A program made the position numbers and the translations under genes. A DNA stretch of 29,869 nucleotides from DATHSN01 sp035464115 (GTDB lineage Bacteria; Actinomycetota; Acidimicrobiia; Acidimicrobiales; SKKL01): positions 1-29,869 of the forward strand of contig DATHSN010000308.1 in assembly GCA_035464115.1 (NCBI GenBank). The letters run 5' to 3'. Shown here one piece after another: positions 8,351-15,761 of this stretch. The number at the start of each line of letters is the position of its first letter. Within the stretch, counting starts at the first letter, position 1. The notes under the pieces are model-generated. The model had not been told where the DNA came from. It saw only the letters and a program-made list of their open reading frames with translations, and did not search any database.

Positions 8351-9127
8351 GTGGCCGAGCCCCCCGCCCCCTGGCCCGAGCGTGCGCCCGGCGCACCCCC
8401 GCCGCCGCCCCCACCCGCCGCCCCCCTCGCCCCGCGCGGCACGTGGGGTCTCGGCGATGTCGTCGGCGGTCTCGCCGTGGCCCAGGTCGCGCCGGTGCTG
8501 TTCGGGGCGGCGCTGCTCATCGCGCTCGGCTACACCGACGCCGACGCCATCGACACCCTGCCGCTCACCGTCATCGCGGTGCTGCAGATCCCGCTGTGGC
8601 TCGGCTACCTGGGTGCGCCGCTGTTCGCCAGCATCCGCAAGGGTCAGGGCATCGTCCGCGACTACGGCTGGCGCTTCGAGCGGCGCGACATCGGCGTCGG
8701 TCTCGGCATCGGGGTGCTCACCCAGTTCGTCGCCGTGCCGCTGCTCTACGTCCCCATCTTCTTGATCTTCGGTGAGCAGGACGTGTCCGAGGCGGCTCGC
8801 GAGCTCACCGACCGCGCCACCGACCCGCTCGGGGTCATCCTGCTCGTGCTGGTGGTGGTGGTCGGTGCCCCGATCATCGAAGAGCTGTTCTTCCGGGGTC
8901 TGTTCCACCAGGCCATCGTCAAGCGCGGTGGGCACCCGTGGCTGGCGGTGGCCGTCACCTCCGTCGTGTTCGGCGGCATCCACTTCCAGCTGTTGCAGCT
9001 GCCGGCCCTGGTGCTGTTCGGTGTCGTCGCCGGGTGGCTCACCGTGCGCCACGGCCGCCTCGGCCCCGCGGTGTGGGCCCACGTCGGCTTCAACGGCGTC
9101 ACCGTCGCGGTCCTGCTGCTGACCTGA
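8351..9127 (+). CDS. CPBP family intramembrane metalloprotease
   Basis: A 258-aa multi-pass membrane protein with the three CPBP (CAAX protease/Abi) motifs: EELFFR at 177-182 (EExxxR), FGGIHF at 208-212 with H211, and HVGFN at 244-248 (HxxxN). These glutamates and histidines form the metal/catalytic site of the Rce1-like glutamic-type intramembrane protease fold. About seven hydrophobic segments span residues 35-257. The first 30 residues are soluble and include a run of seven prolines, echoing the poly-Pro tail of the neighbouring FtsH. Substrates of most bacterial CPBP proteins are unknown; roles range from peptide maturation to bacteriocin self-immunity, and nothing nearby decides between them. 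Confidence 0.9.
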   Translation: MAEPPAPWPERAPGAPPPPPPPAAPLAPRGTWGLGDVVGGLAVAQVAPVLFGAALLIALGYTDADAIDTLPLTVIAVLQIPLWLGYLGAPLFASIRKGQGIVRDYGWRFERRDIGVGLGIGVLTQFVAVPLLYVPIFLIFGEQDVSEAARELTDRATDPLGVILLVLVVVVGAPIIEELFFRGLFHQAIVKRGGHPWLAVAVTSVVFGGIHFQLLQLPALVLFGVVAGWLTVRHGRLGPAVWAHVGFNGVTVAVLLLT

Positions 9128-9216
9128 CGCCGGCCCGCCGATCTCGCTGTCCGTGGTGGATCACCCCGTCGCCCGACCGGCCGGTCGCGCTCGGTGGTCG
9201 AATCGCAGGTTTTCCC

Positions 9217-9243
9217 TCAGGTCGCGCCTCGCGACGCCGATAC
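9217..9243 (+). promoter_or_regulatory. Sigma-28 (FliA/WhiG)-like promoter
   Basis: TCAG at 9217-9220, exactly 15 nt of spacer, then GCCGATAC at 9236-9243. The sigma-28 consensus is TAAA-N15-GCCGATAA, so the -10 matches 7 of 8 and the spacing is exact. The predicted start near 9250 leaves a short leader with GGAGGAG before the ATG at 9272. No TANNNT box is present, unlike at most promoters in this window. Confidence 0.45.
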
Positions 9244-9271
9244 CCAACCGGCGAGGTGAGACGGAGGAGCC

Positions 9272-9475
9272 ATGGACACGACGTGTGAGACCTGCGGTGG
9301 CCCGGTCATCGAGATCAGCGTGGCTGGTGTCGACGCGGTCCTGACCATGCGATCGTGCTCGGCCTGCGAGTCGCGCACCTGGCGCGACGCCGACGGCGAT
9401 CCGGTGCCCATGGACACCGTGCTCGCCGAGATGGCGGTCGTCGGCGGTCGCCGGCGCGCCCGTCACCGCGCCTGA
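9272..9475 (+). CDS. Small zinc-ribbon protein
   Basis: A 67-aa protein with ATG at 9272 preceded by GGAGGAG (9263-9269). Two CxxC knuckles, C5-E-T-C8 and C29-S-A-C32, frame a short beta hairpin (VIEISVAGVDAVLTMRS), the pattern of a rubredoxin-like zinc ribbon. The sequence after the second knuckle (RTWRDADGDPVPMDTVLAEM) probably forms a helix and the C-terminus is Arg-rich (GGRRRARHRA), so nucleic-acid or protein contact is possible. Function is unknown. The preceding 143-nt gap holds the sigma-28-like promoter, which suggests, if real, co-regulation with motility or another alternative-sigma regulon. Confidence 0.75.
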   Translation: MDTTCETCGGPVIEISVAGVDAVLTMRSCSACESRTWRDADGDPVPMDTVLAEMAVVGGRRRARHRA

Positions 9476-9508
9476 CCGACCCGCCCGACCCGCCACCCCG
9501 ACAGGGCT

Positions 9509-9529
9509 GTGCGGGGTCGCGTCCCGCAC
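9509..9529 (+). terminator. Hairpin after the zinc-ribbon gene
   Basis: GTGCGGG (9509-9515) and CCCGCAC (9523-9529) form a 7-bp stem with a 7-nt loop, 34 nt after the stop. No U-tract. A second inverted repeat, CGTGAC-gtc-GTCACG at 9533-9547, lies immediately downstream and looks more like an operator for the next gene. Confidence 0.35.
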
Positions 9530-9532
9530 GCT

Positions 9533-9547
9533 CGTGACGTCGTCACG
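9533..9547. promoter_or_regulatory. Inverted repeat CGTGAC-N3-GTCACG, possible operator
   Basis: A perfect 6-3-6 inverted repeat 30 nt upstream of the GT-C membrane protein start. Its symmetry and position suit a dimeric regulator-binding site. No regulator is assigned. Confidence 0.3.
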
Positions 9548-9577
9548 GCGTCGCCAGGTGCCACCATGGTCGCCGCC

Positions 9578-12046
9578 ATGACCTCCGCCACGCCCCCCGC
9601 CGCGCCCGGCGCGCCGGCCGCCGCCGAGCCCGCCCCGTCGCCCGCGCCCCGCTGGCGCGCCGCGGCCCGCCGGCTCGTCCCCCGTGGCGTCGAGGGCTGG
9701 ATCACCCTCGGGGTGGTCGTCGCCGCGGTGGGCTTCACCCTCCTGCAGCTCCAGCCCCGCCTGCTGGTGTCGGACACCACGCCGGCCGGTGGCGACATGG
9801 GTGCCCACGTCTGGGCGCCGGCCTACCTGCGCGACCACCTGATCCCCCAGTGGCGGCTCACGGGCTGGACCCCCGACTGGTACGCCGGGTTCCCCGCGCT
9901 GCACTTCTACATGGTCCCGCCCATGCTGGCGATCGTCGCCCTCGACACGGTCATGCCCTACGGCGTCGCCTTCAAGCTGGTCACCGTGGCGGGCGTGCTC
10001 GCCATGCCGGTCGCCGGGTGGGCGTTCGGCCGCCTCGCCGGGCTGCGGTTCCCCACCCCCGCGCTGTTCGCGGTGGCGATCGTGCCGTTCCTGTTCGACC
10101 GCACCTTCACCATCTACGGCGGCAACATCGCATCGACCCTCGCCGGCGAGTTCGCCTTCTCCATCTCGCTCAGCTTCGCCATCGTCTACCTCGGCGTGGT
10201 GGCCAACGGGCTGCGCACCGGCCGCCACCGGGCCTGGGCCGCCGGGCTGCTGGCCGCCACCGGGCTGTGCCACATCATCCCGGTGTTCTTCGCCATCGCC
10301 GGCACGGTGGTCATGTTCGTGGTGTTCGGCCCCAACCGGGCCCGCTTCCGCTGGCTCGCCACCTCGGCGCCGGTCGCCGGGCTGCTGGTGGCGTGGTGGA
10401 TGCTGCCCTTCTACTGGCAGCGCGACTTCCTCAACGACATGGGCTGGGCCCGGCTCACGCCCCCCGCCGCCGCCGGGTTCGCCGAGCAGGTCGGCTGGTG
10501 GCTCACCCAGATGTTCCCGGCCGACACCCGCTGGGCGGCGGTGCTCGCCGCCGCCGGGTTCGTCGTCGCCGCGGCCCGGCGCGACAAGGTGGGCCTCTGG
10601 CTCGCGGCGATGATCGTCGTCGCCGGCGTCGCCTTCGTGCTCGCCCCCCAGGGCCGGCTGTGGAACGCCCGCCTGCTGCCGTTCCTGCACCTGTGCACCT
10701 ACCTGCTCGGCGCGTTCGGCGTCGGTGAGGCCGCCCGGGTGCTCGCCGCGTCGGTGCGACCCGTCTGGCGTCCGGTCGTCCGGGGTGGGGCGGCGGTGGC
10801 CGCGCTGGGCGCCACCCTCGTCGTCATCGGCCTCCCGCTGCGGTCGCTGCCGTTCGGCGACCTGCGCCCCGACGGCACCTACCAGTGGCTCGGGCTGTCC
10901 ACCACCGACTCCAGCTTCATCACCAGCTGGGCCCGCTGGAACTACCGGGGCTACGAGGGCAAGGACGCCTACCCCGAGTACCGCGACGTGGTGCTCACCA
11001 TGGAGGCCATCGGCGAGGAGCGGGGCTGCGGCCGGGCCATGTGGGAGTACGAGCGCGAGCTCGATCGCTACGGCACCCCCATGGCGCTCATGTTGCTGCC
11101 GCACTGGACCGACGGCTGCATCGGGTCGATGGAGGGCCTCTACTTCGAGTCGTCGGCCACCACGCCGTTCCACTTCATGAACCAGTCGGCGCTCTCGGCG
11201 GCGCCGTCGCGGGCCCAGCGCGACCTGCCCTACCGCGACCTCGACGTCACCCGTGGGGTCGACCAGCTCCAGCTGCTCGGCGTGCGCTACTACATGGCCA
11301 CCTCCGAGCGGGCCATCACCGAGGCGAGCCGCCACGCCGACCTCACCGAGATCGGCCGCTCGGGTCCGTGGGTCATCTACGAGGTCGACGAGGTCGAGAT
11401 GGTGGTGCCCCTCACCCATGAGCCCGCGGTGCTCGACGGGGTGGGCGACGGTCCCCACGAGTGGATCCCCGCCACCATCTCGTGGTTCGACGAGCCGGCC
11501 CGCTGGGACGTGCCGTTGGCCTCCGACGGTCCCGACGCCTGGCAACGGGTCACCACCGGCACCACCGTCGAGCGCCGCCCGGTGCCCGAGATCACGGTCT
11601 CCGACGTCGAGATGGGCCGCGACGCCGTCTCGTTCCAGGTGTCCGAGCCGGGCACGCCGGTGCTGGTGAAGGTGTCGCACTTCCCCAACTGGGAGGCCCG
11701 CGGCGCCGAGGGCCCCTACCGGGTCAGCCCCAACTTCATGGTGGTGATCCCCACCGACACCAGCGTCGAGCTCACCTACGGCCGCAGCCCGGTCGAGCTC
11801 GCCGGCTACGGGCTCACCGCGGCCGGGCTGGTCGCGCTGGTGCTGCTGGCCCGGGCCCCGACGGTGCGCATCTTCCGGCGCCCCGAGCCGCTGCTCGCCG
11901 GCCACGCCTGGCCCGCCCCCGTGCAGGTCGACCCGACCACCTCGGTCGTCGACGAGCCCGGGCCGGGCACCGTCGAGGGACCCGACCCCGACCCCGACCC
12001 CGTCGACGGCGACGACGCCCCCACCCTCGTGGCGGACCGCTCGTGA
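9578..12046 (+). CDS. GT-C fold polytopic membrane glycosyltransferase (putative)
   Basis: An 822-aa protein from the ATG at 9578; an in-frame ATG at 9566 would add only four residues. After a Pro/Ala-rich tail, TM1 covers about 41-58 and is followed by the extracytoplasmic loop SDTTPAGGDMGAHVWAPAYLRDHL with D73, resembling the first-loop acidic motif of GT-C enzymes that use polyprenyl-phosphate sugars. About ten to twelve further hydrophobic segments run to about residue 430, followed by a roughly 330-residue globular domain rich in Trp, Tyr and acidic residues, a last TM near 740-760, and an acidic Asp/Pro repeat tail. Proteins of this build are often labelled '6-pyruvoyl-tetrahydropterin synthase-related membrane protein' in actinobacteria. 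The stop overlaps the GTG of a polyprenyl-phosphate sugar synthase-like gene, which supports a donor-transferase pairing (inference). Confidence 0.72.
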   Translation: MTSATPPAAPGAPAAAEPAPSPAPRWRAAARRLVPRGVEGWITLGVVVAAVGFTLLQLQPRLLVSDTTPAGGDMGAHVWAPAYLRDHLIPQWRLTGWTPDWYAGFPALHFYMVPPMLAIVALDTVMPYGVAFKLVTVAGVLAMPVAGWAFGRLAGLRFPTPALFAVAIVPFLFDRTFTIYGGNIASTLAGEFAFSISLSFAIVYLGVVANGLRTGRHRAWAAGLLAATGLCHIIPVFFAIAGTVVMFVVFGPNRARFRWLATSAPVAGLLVAWWMLPFYWQRDFLNDMGWARLTPPAAAGFAEQVGWWLTQMFPADTRWAAVLAAAGFVVAAARRDKVGLWLAAMIVVAGVAFVLAPQGRLWNARLLPFLHLCTYLLGAFGVGEAARVLAASVRPVWRPVVRGGAAVAALGATLVVIGLPLRSLPFGDLRPDGTYQWLGLSTTDSSFITSWARWNYRGYEGKDAYPEYRDVVLTMEAIGEERGCGRAMWEYERELDRYGTPMALMLLPHWTDGCIGSMEGLYFESSATTPFHFMNQSALSAAPSRAQRDLPYRDLDVTRGVDQLQLLGVRYYMATSERAITEASRHADLTEIGRSGPWVIYEVDEVEMVVPLTHEPAVLDGVGDGPHEWIPATISWFDEPARWDVPLASDGPDAWQRVTTGTTVERRPVPEITVSDVEMGRDAVSFQVSEPGTPVLVKVSHFPNWEARGAEGPYRVSPNFMVVIPTDTSVELTYGRSPVELAGYGLTAAGLVALVLLARAPTVRIFRRPEPLLAGHAWPAPVQVDPTTSVVDEPGPGTVEGPDPDPDPVDGDDAPTLVADRS

Positions 12047-12867
12047 CGGCGCGCCGGCCCTCGGGGCCGGCCCGGCGCCCACCCGCCCCCGGCGCGGTGC
12101 GCCTCTCGGTGATCGTGCCCGCCTACGCCGAGGCCCACAGCATCGGGGCCACCATCGCCCGGCTGCGCGCCGAGCTCGGCGGGCTCGACGGGGGGCTCGA
12201 GGTCGTGGTGGTCGACGACGGCTCGCCCGACGACACCGCCGCCGTCGCCCGCGCCGCCGGCGCCGACCAGGTGGTCGAGCAGCGACCCAACCGGGGCAAG
12301 GGCGCCGCGGTGCGCGCCGGGGTGATGGTGGCCACGGGGCGCACCATCGCCTTCACCGACGCCGACCTGTCGTACTCGCCCGACCAGGTCCGGGCCCTGC
12401 TCGACCAGGTCGAGGCGGGGTGGGACATCGTCGTCGGGTCGCGCCGGCACCCCGACGCGGAGGCCACCCACGACCAACCCCTCGTGCGCCGCGTCGGCGG
12501 GCGGGCCGTCAACCTGCTCACCCGGGTGGTCCTGCGGGGCCACCACCCCGACACCCAGTGCGGGCTCAAGGCGTTCCGCGCCGACGTCGCCCGCGTGGTG
12601 TTCTCCGAGCTCCGCCTCGACGGCTTCAGCTTCGACGTCGAGATCTTCGTGCTCGCCGAGCGGCTCGAGCTCTCGCTGCTCGAGGTCCCCGCCCGGGTCG
12701 ACGACGGTCCCGGCTCCACCGTGCGCGTCGTCCGCGACGCCACCCGCCTGGCCGCCGACGTCGCCCGCCTCGGGTGGTGGACCCGCCGCGGCGGCCACCC
12801 CCGCCCCGGGGCCGCGGCATCGCTGCCCCCGCCGGCGGCCGCGGGTCCCGCGGGAGCCGGACACTAG
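12043..12867 (+). CDS. GT2 polyprenyl-phosphate sugar synthase-like (Dpm1/Alg5 type)
   Basis: A 274-aa cytosolic GT-A enzyme. The GTG start overlaps the previous stop (GTGA), so the two are probably translationally coupled. Motifs: LSVIVPAYAEAHSI at 21-34, VVVDDGSPDDT at 55-65, NRGKGAAVRAG at 83-93, the metal-binding D-A-D at 106-108 in FTDADLSY, and DTQCGLKAFRADV at 170-182, the last being the signature of dolichyl-phosphate mannosyl/glucosyl transferases. No C-terminal membrane helices follow; residues 255-274 are Ala/Pro-rich. The likely reaction is transfer of mannose or glucose from an NDP-sugar to polyprenyl phosphate, giving the donor for GT-C transferases such as the upstream neighbour. 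Mannose is favoured by the adjacent manB (inference). Confidence 0.85.
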   Translation: MTARRPSGPARRPPAPGAVRLSVIVPAYAEAHSIGATIARLRAELGGLDGGLEVVVVDDGSPDDTAAVARAAGADQVVEQRPNRGKGAAVRAGVMVATGRTIAFTDADLSYSPDQVRALLDQVEAGWDIVVGSRRHPDAEATHDQPLVRRVGGRAVNLLTRVVLRGHHPDTQCGLKAFRADVARVVFSELRLDGFSFDVEIFVLAERLELSLLEVPARVDDGPGSTVRVVRDATRLAADVARLGWWTRRGGHPRPGAAASLPPPAAAGPAGAGH

Positions 12868-12870
12868 GGT
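12865..12870 (+). promoter_or_regulatory. Leaderless-type -10 box of manB, sharing the TAG stop of the upstream gene
   Basis: TAGGGT ends 7 nt before the ATG at 12878. Its first three bases are the TAG stop codon of the upstream glycosyltransferase gene, so the promoter starts in the coding end of its neighbour. Confidence 0.5.
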
Positions 12871-12877
12871 CGGGTCC

Positions 12878-14236
12878 ATGGCAGCGATCGACCAGGTGTT
12901 CAAGGCGTACGACATCCGCGGCACCGTCCCCGACCAGCTCGACGCCGAGCTGTGCCGGGCCATCGGCTCGGCGTTCGCCCGCTTCATCGCCGGGAGCCCC
13001 CTCGCCCGGTCCCAGGTCCTCGTCGCCCGCGACATGCGCCCCACCGGCGTCGAGCTGGTCGCCGCGTTCACCGCCGGCGTCGTCGAGCAGGGCCTCGACG
13101 TGGTCGACCTCGGCCTGGCCTCCACCGACCTCGCCTACTACGCCGCCGGGGCGCTCGACGCTCCCGCCGCCATGTTCACCGCCTCGCACAACCCGGCGGG
13201 CTACAACGGCATCAAGCTCTGCCACGCCGGCGCCGCGCCCATCGGCGAGGAGAGCGGCCTGGCCGACATCAAGGCCATGGCGGCCGGCCCGCCGGCCCCG
13301 CCCGCGGCCACCCCCGGCACCCGCACCGAGCGCGACGTCATGGCCGACTTCGTCGCCCACGTCCACAGCTTCGTCGACCTCGACGTGCTGCGGCCCCTCA
13401 AGGTGGTCGCCGACACCGCCAACGGCATGGGCGGCCTCGTGGTCCCCCGGGCGTTCGACGGCCTGCCGTTCGACCTCGAGATCATGTACCCCGAGCTCGA
13501 CGGCACGTTCCCGAACCACCCCGCCGACCCCATCCAGATCGAGAACCTGGCCGACCTGCGGGCCCGCGTCGTCGAGACCGGTGCCGACGTCGGTCTGGCC
13601 TTCGACGGCGACGCCGACCGCGTCTTCCTCGTCGACGAGCGGGGTGAGCCGGTGTCGGGGTCGCTCACCACCGCGCTCATCGCCATCGGGGTGCTCGAGA
13701 AGGACCCGGGCGCCACCATCATCCACAACCTCATCTGCTCGAAGTCGGTGCCCGAGGTCGTGCGCGAGCACGGCGGGGAGCCGGTCCGCACCCGGGTCGG
13801 GCACTCGTTCATCAAGGCGGTCATGGCCGAGACCGGTGCCGCCTTCGGGGGCGAGCACTCGGCGCACTACTACTTCCGCGACAACTACCGGGCCGCCTCG
13901 GGCCTCATCGCCAGCCTCATCGTGCTCGAGCGCTTGAGCAAGGACGACCGGCCGCTGTCCGAGCTGCTCGCCCCGCTCGACCGCTACGCGGCGTCGGGTG
14001 AGATCAACACCCGGGTCGACGCCGATCCCGCTGCGGTCATCGACCGGGTGGCCGCCGCCTACGCCGACCTGCCCCAGGACCGCGTCGACGGGCTCACCGT
14101 CGACGGCGGCAGCTGGTGGTTCAACCTGCGGCCCTCCAACACCGAGCCGCTGCTGCGCCTCAACCTGGAGGCTGCTAGCACAGAGGACCGCGACGCCCGC
14201 GTCGCCGAGGTCCGTTCCCTCCTCACGGAAGCCTGA
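12878..14236 (+). CDS. manB: Phosphomannomutase/phosphoglucomutase
   Basis: A 452-aa alpha-D-phosphohexomutase interconverting mannose-6-phosphate and mannose-1-phosphate (often also the glucose pair). All four functional loops are visible: FTASHNPAGYNGIK with catalytic phosphoserine S103; metal site DGDADR at 243-248; sugar-binding loop GGEHSAHYYF at 324-333; phosphate-binding loop RPSNTEPLLRLN at 418-429. The GEHS-HYYF form is characteristic of the bacterial PMM/PGM subgroup. The length is normal. It heads a tight unit with the Trm112-like gene (5-nt gap) and the SIS gene (7-nt gap) and has its own leaderless promoter. The product feeds GDP-mannose synthesis for envelope mannosides. Confidence 0.95.
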   Translation: MAAIDQVFKAYDIRGTVPDQLDAELCRAIGSAFARFIAGSPLARSQVLVARDMRPTGVELVAAFTAGVVEQGLDVVDLGLASTDLAYYAAGALDAPAAMFTASHNPAGYNGIKLCHAGAAPIGEESGLADIKAMAAGPPAPPAATPGTRTERDVMADFVAHVHSFVDLDVLRPLKVVADTANGMGGLVVPRAFDGLPFDLEIMYPELDGTFPNHPADPIQIENLADLRARVVETGADVGLAFDGDADRVFLVDERGEPVSGSLTTALIAIGVLEKDPGATIIHNLICSKSVPEVVREHGGEPVRTRVGHSFIKAVMAETGAAFGGEHSAHYYFRDNYRAASGLIASLIVLERLSKDDRPLSELLAPLDRYAASGEINTRVDADPAAVIDRVAAAYADLPQDRVDGLTVDGGSWWFNLRPSNTEPLLRLNLEAASTEDRDARVAEVRSLLTEA

Positions 14237-14241
14237 GGCCC

Positions 14242-14478
14242 ATGTCGCTCGACCCCCAGCTGCTCGAGATCCTCGCCTGCCCCGACGACAAGGGGCCGCT
14301 GCTCTACTTCGCCGACGAGGACGCGCTCTACAACCCGCGCCTGCAGCGGCGCTACGACGTGCGCGACGGCATCCCCATCATGCTCGTCGACGAGGCCACC
14401 ACGGTCGACGACGCCGAGCACGAGCGGCTGATGGCCAAGGCCGAGGCCGACGGCATCAGCCCCACGTTCGAGGCCTGA
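14242..14478 (+). CDS. Trm112/YcaR-like small protein
   Basis: A 78-aa protein, MSLDPQLLEILACPDDKGPLLYF, with the family pattern L-x-x-I-L-x-C-P (C13-P14) followed by the LQRRYDVRDGIPIMLVDEA strand-turn-strand that closes Trm112 zinc-ribbon domains. Only one Cys remains (C13), so a full zinc site is absent, as in many bacterial versions. Eukaryotic Trm112 activates methyltransferases; in Actinomycetota this gene is consistently sandwiched between phosphomannomutase and the SIS isomerase and its role is not established. It has a weak GAGG-type ribosome binding site overlapping the manB stop, implying coupling. Confidence 0.88.
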   Translation: MSLDPQLLEILACPDDKGPLLYFADEDALYNPRLQRRYDVRDGIPIMLVDEATTVDDAEHERLMAKAEADGISPTFEA

Positions 14479-14485
14479 GCGCGCC

Positions 14486-15532
14486 GTGACCTCCACCGCC
14501 AACGGCCAGCGACTCGACACCCTCGGGCTGTTCGAGGAGGTGCTCGGCACCCCCGAGCGGGTGGCGGCCGTCGCCGACTCCGCCTCGCTCGTCGACGGGT
14601 TGCCGGGCCACGACGCCATCGCCCAGGTCGTGCTGCTCGGCGCCGGCGACAGCGCCCTCGCCGGCGAGCTGATCGCGGCGGTGGCCGGGCCGTTCATGGC
14701 GGTGCCCGTCATCGTCGACCGCGGCCACGAGCTGCCGTCGTTCGTCGGACCCGAGACCTTCGTCATCGCCCTGTCGTCCACCGGCACCACCGAGGACACC
14801 GTCGAGGCCGCCTCCGCCGCGGTCGAGGCCGGCGCCCACCTGTTGGCCGTCACCCGGCCCGACGGGCGCCTGGCCGAGGTGGCCGGCTCGTGGGGGAGCG
14901 CGGTGGTGCACCTGCCGTCCGACACCCACCCCCGCACCGCGTTCCTGCCGCTGGCGGTCATCCCCCTGCTCGCCCTCGAGCAGCTCGGCTTCTACCCCGG
15001 GGCGCGCGAGTGGATCAGCGAGGCGGTCGACCAGCTGGTGGTGCGGCGCGACCAGCTGGCGTCGGCGGCCAGCCCGGCCCGCGAGATCGCCCGGGCCATC
15101 GACCGCACCATCCCGGTGATCTACGGCGGCGGCCCGCTCGGCGCGGTGGCGGCGCTGCGCTGGAAGCAGCAGCTCAACGTGAGCGCCAAGATCCCGGCGT
15201 TCTGCAACACCGTGCCCGAGCTGGTCCACAACGAGATCGCCGGGTGGGGTCAGCACGGCGACGTCACCCGCCAGGTCTTCACCCAGATCGACCTGCGCCA
15301 CGACCACGAGCACCCCTCGGTCAGCGAGCAGTTCGCCATCGTCGACGAGCTCACCCTCGAGGTGGTGGCCGACATCGTGCGGGTCGACGCCGCCGGCGAC
15401 GGGCCCCTCGCCCAGCTCCTCGACCTGGTGCTCATCGGCGACGTGGTCGCCCTCGAGCTCGCCGCCCGCGAGGGCGTCGACCCCGGGCCGGTGCCCGCCG
15501 TCGAGGCCGCCCGCGCCGTCGTCCGCAGGTAG
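14486..15532 (+). CDS. SIS-domain bifunctional phosphoglucose/phosphomannose isomerase-like protein
   Basis: A 348-aa protein from GTG 14486, seven nt after the Trm112-like stop. Two SIS (sugar isomerase) domains are readable: the first with VVLLGAGDSALAGEL near 48-62 and the phosphate-binding STGTTED at 98-104; the second with VIYGGGPLGAVAALRWKQQLN at 211-231. The segment PELVHNEIAGW at 244-254 carries the Glu and His that act in isomerisation in the archaeal and bacterial PGI/PMI family. This enzyme would interconvert fructose-6-phosphate with mannose-6-phosphate and glucose-6-phosphate, supplying the substrate of manB. The actinobacterial members are diverged and activity has rarely been shown, so 'isomerase-like' is prudent. 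A conventional manA is not in the window. Confidence 0.85.
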   Translation: MTSTANGQRLDTLGLFEEVLGTPERVAAVADSASLVDGLPGHDAIAQVVLLGAGDSALAGELIAAVAGPFMAVPVIVDRGHELPSFVGPETFVIALSSTGTTEDTVEAASAAVEAGAHLLAVTRPDGRLAEVAGSWGSAVVHLPSDTHPRTAFLPLAVIPLLALEQLGFYPGAREWISEAVDQLVVRRDQLASAASPAREIARAIDRTIPVIYGGGPLGAVAALRWKQQLNVSAKIPAFCNTVPELVHNEIAGWGQHGDVTRQVFTQIDLRHDHEHPSVSEQFAIVDELTLEVVADIVRVDAAGDGPLAQLLDLVLIGDVVALELAAREGVDPGPVPAVEAARAVVRR

Positions 15533-15553
15533 CCGGGGCGGTGTCCCCGTCTG

Positions 15554-15559
15554 TATGCT
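15554..15559 (+). promoter_or_regulatory. Leaderless-type -10 box and autoregulatory palindrome of the toxin-antitoxin pair
   Basis: TATGCT ends 7 nt before the ATG at 15567. The start codon lies inside the 8-nt palindrome TGCATGCA (15564-15571), a plausible operator for the ribbon-helix-helix antitoxin. An in-frame ATG at 15555 overlaps the -10 box and is therefore less likely to be the start. Confidence 0.45.
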
Positions 15560-15566
15560 GAAATGC

Positions 15567-15761
15567 ATGCAGACCACGAGCGTGAGGATCGACCGGCCCA
15601 CGCACGACGAGCTCAAGCGGCTGGCCGATGCGCTCGGGACCACGGTCGGCCACACCGTCACCCTGGCCGTGCGTGCCCTCCGCCAGGACCGCATGGGTGC
15701 CGACCTCACCAGCGAGCTCCGCGACGACGAGACCGCCTGGCTCGATGCTGAGCTCGGGTGA
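15567..15761 (+). CDS. mazE: MazE-type ribbon-helix-helix antitoxin
   Basis: A 64-aa protein, MQTTSVRIDRPTHDELKRLA, which opens with the beta-strand (TTSVRID) and first helix of an RHH/CopG-type DNA-binding domain; residues 20-45 give the second helix. The C-terminal acidic part (SELRDDETAWLDAELG) is the usual toxin-binding tail. It would neutralise the following toxin and repress the promoter. The start at 15567 is chosen over 15555 because a -10 box covers the latter. The gene overlaps the toxin gene by 17 nt, typical for toxin-antitoxin pairs. Confidence 0.85.
   Translation: MQTTSVRIDRPTHDELKRLADALGTTVGHTVTLAVRALRQDRMGADLTSELRDDETAWLDAELG

Noticed and set aside
9161..12082. 973-codon - strand frame opposite the GT-C gene
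   Set aside because: His/Asp/Gly-rich antisense shadow of the GT-C coding frame; no start context or domain.
15534..15549. Terminator between the SIS gene and the toxin-antitoxin pair (CGGGG-N6-CCCCG)
   Set aside because: Only a 5-bp stem without U-tract, easily found by chance at this GC content.
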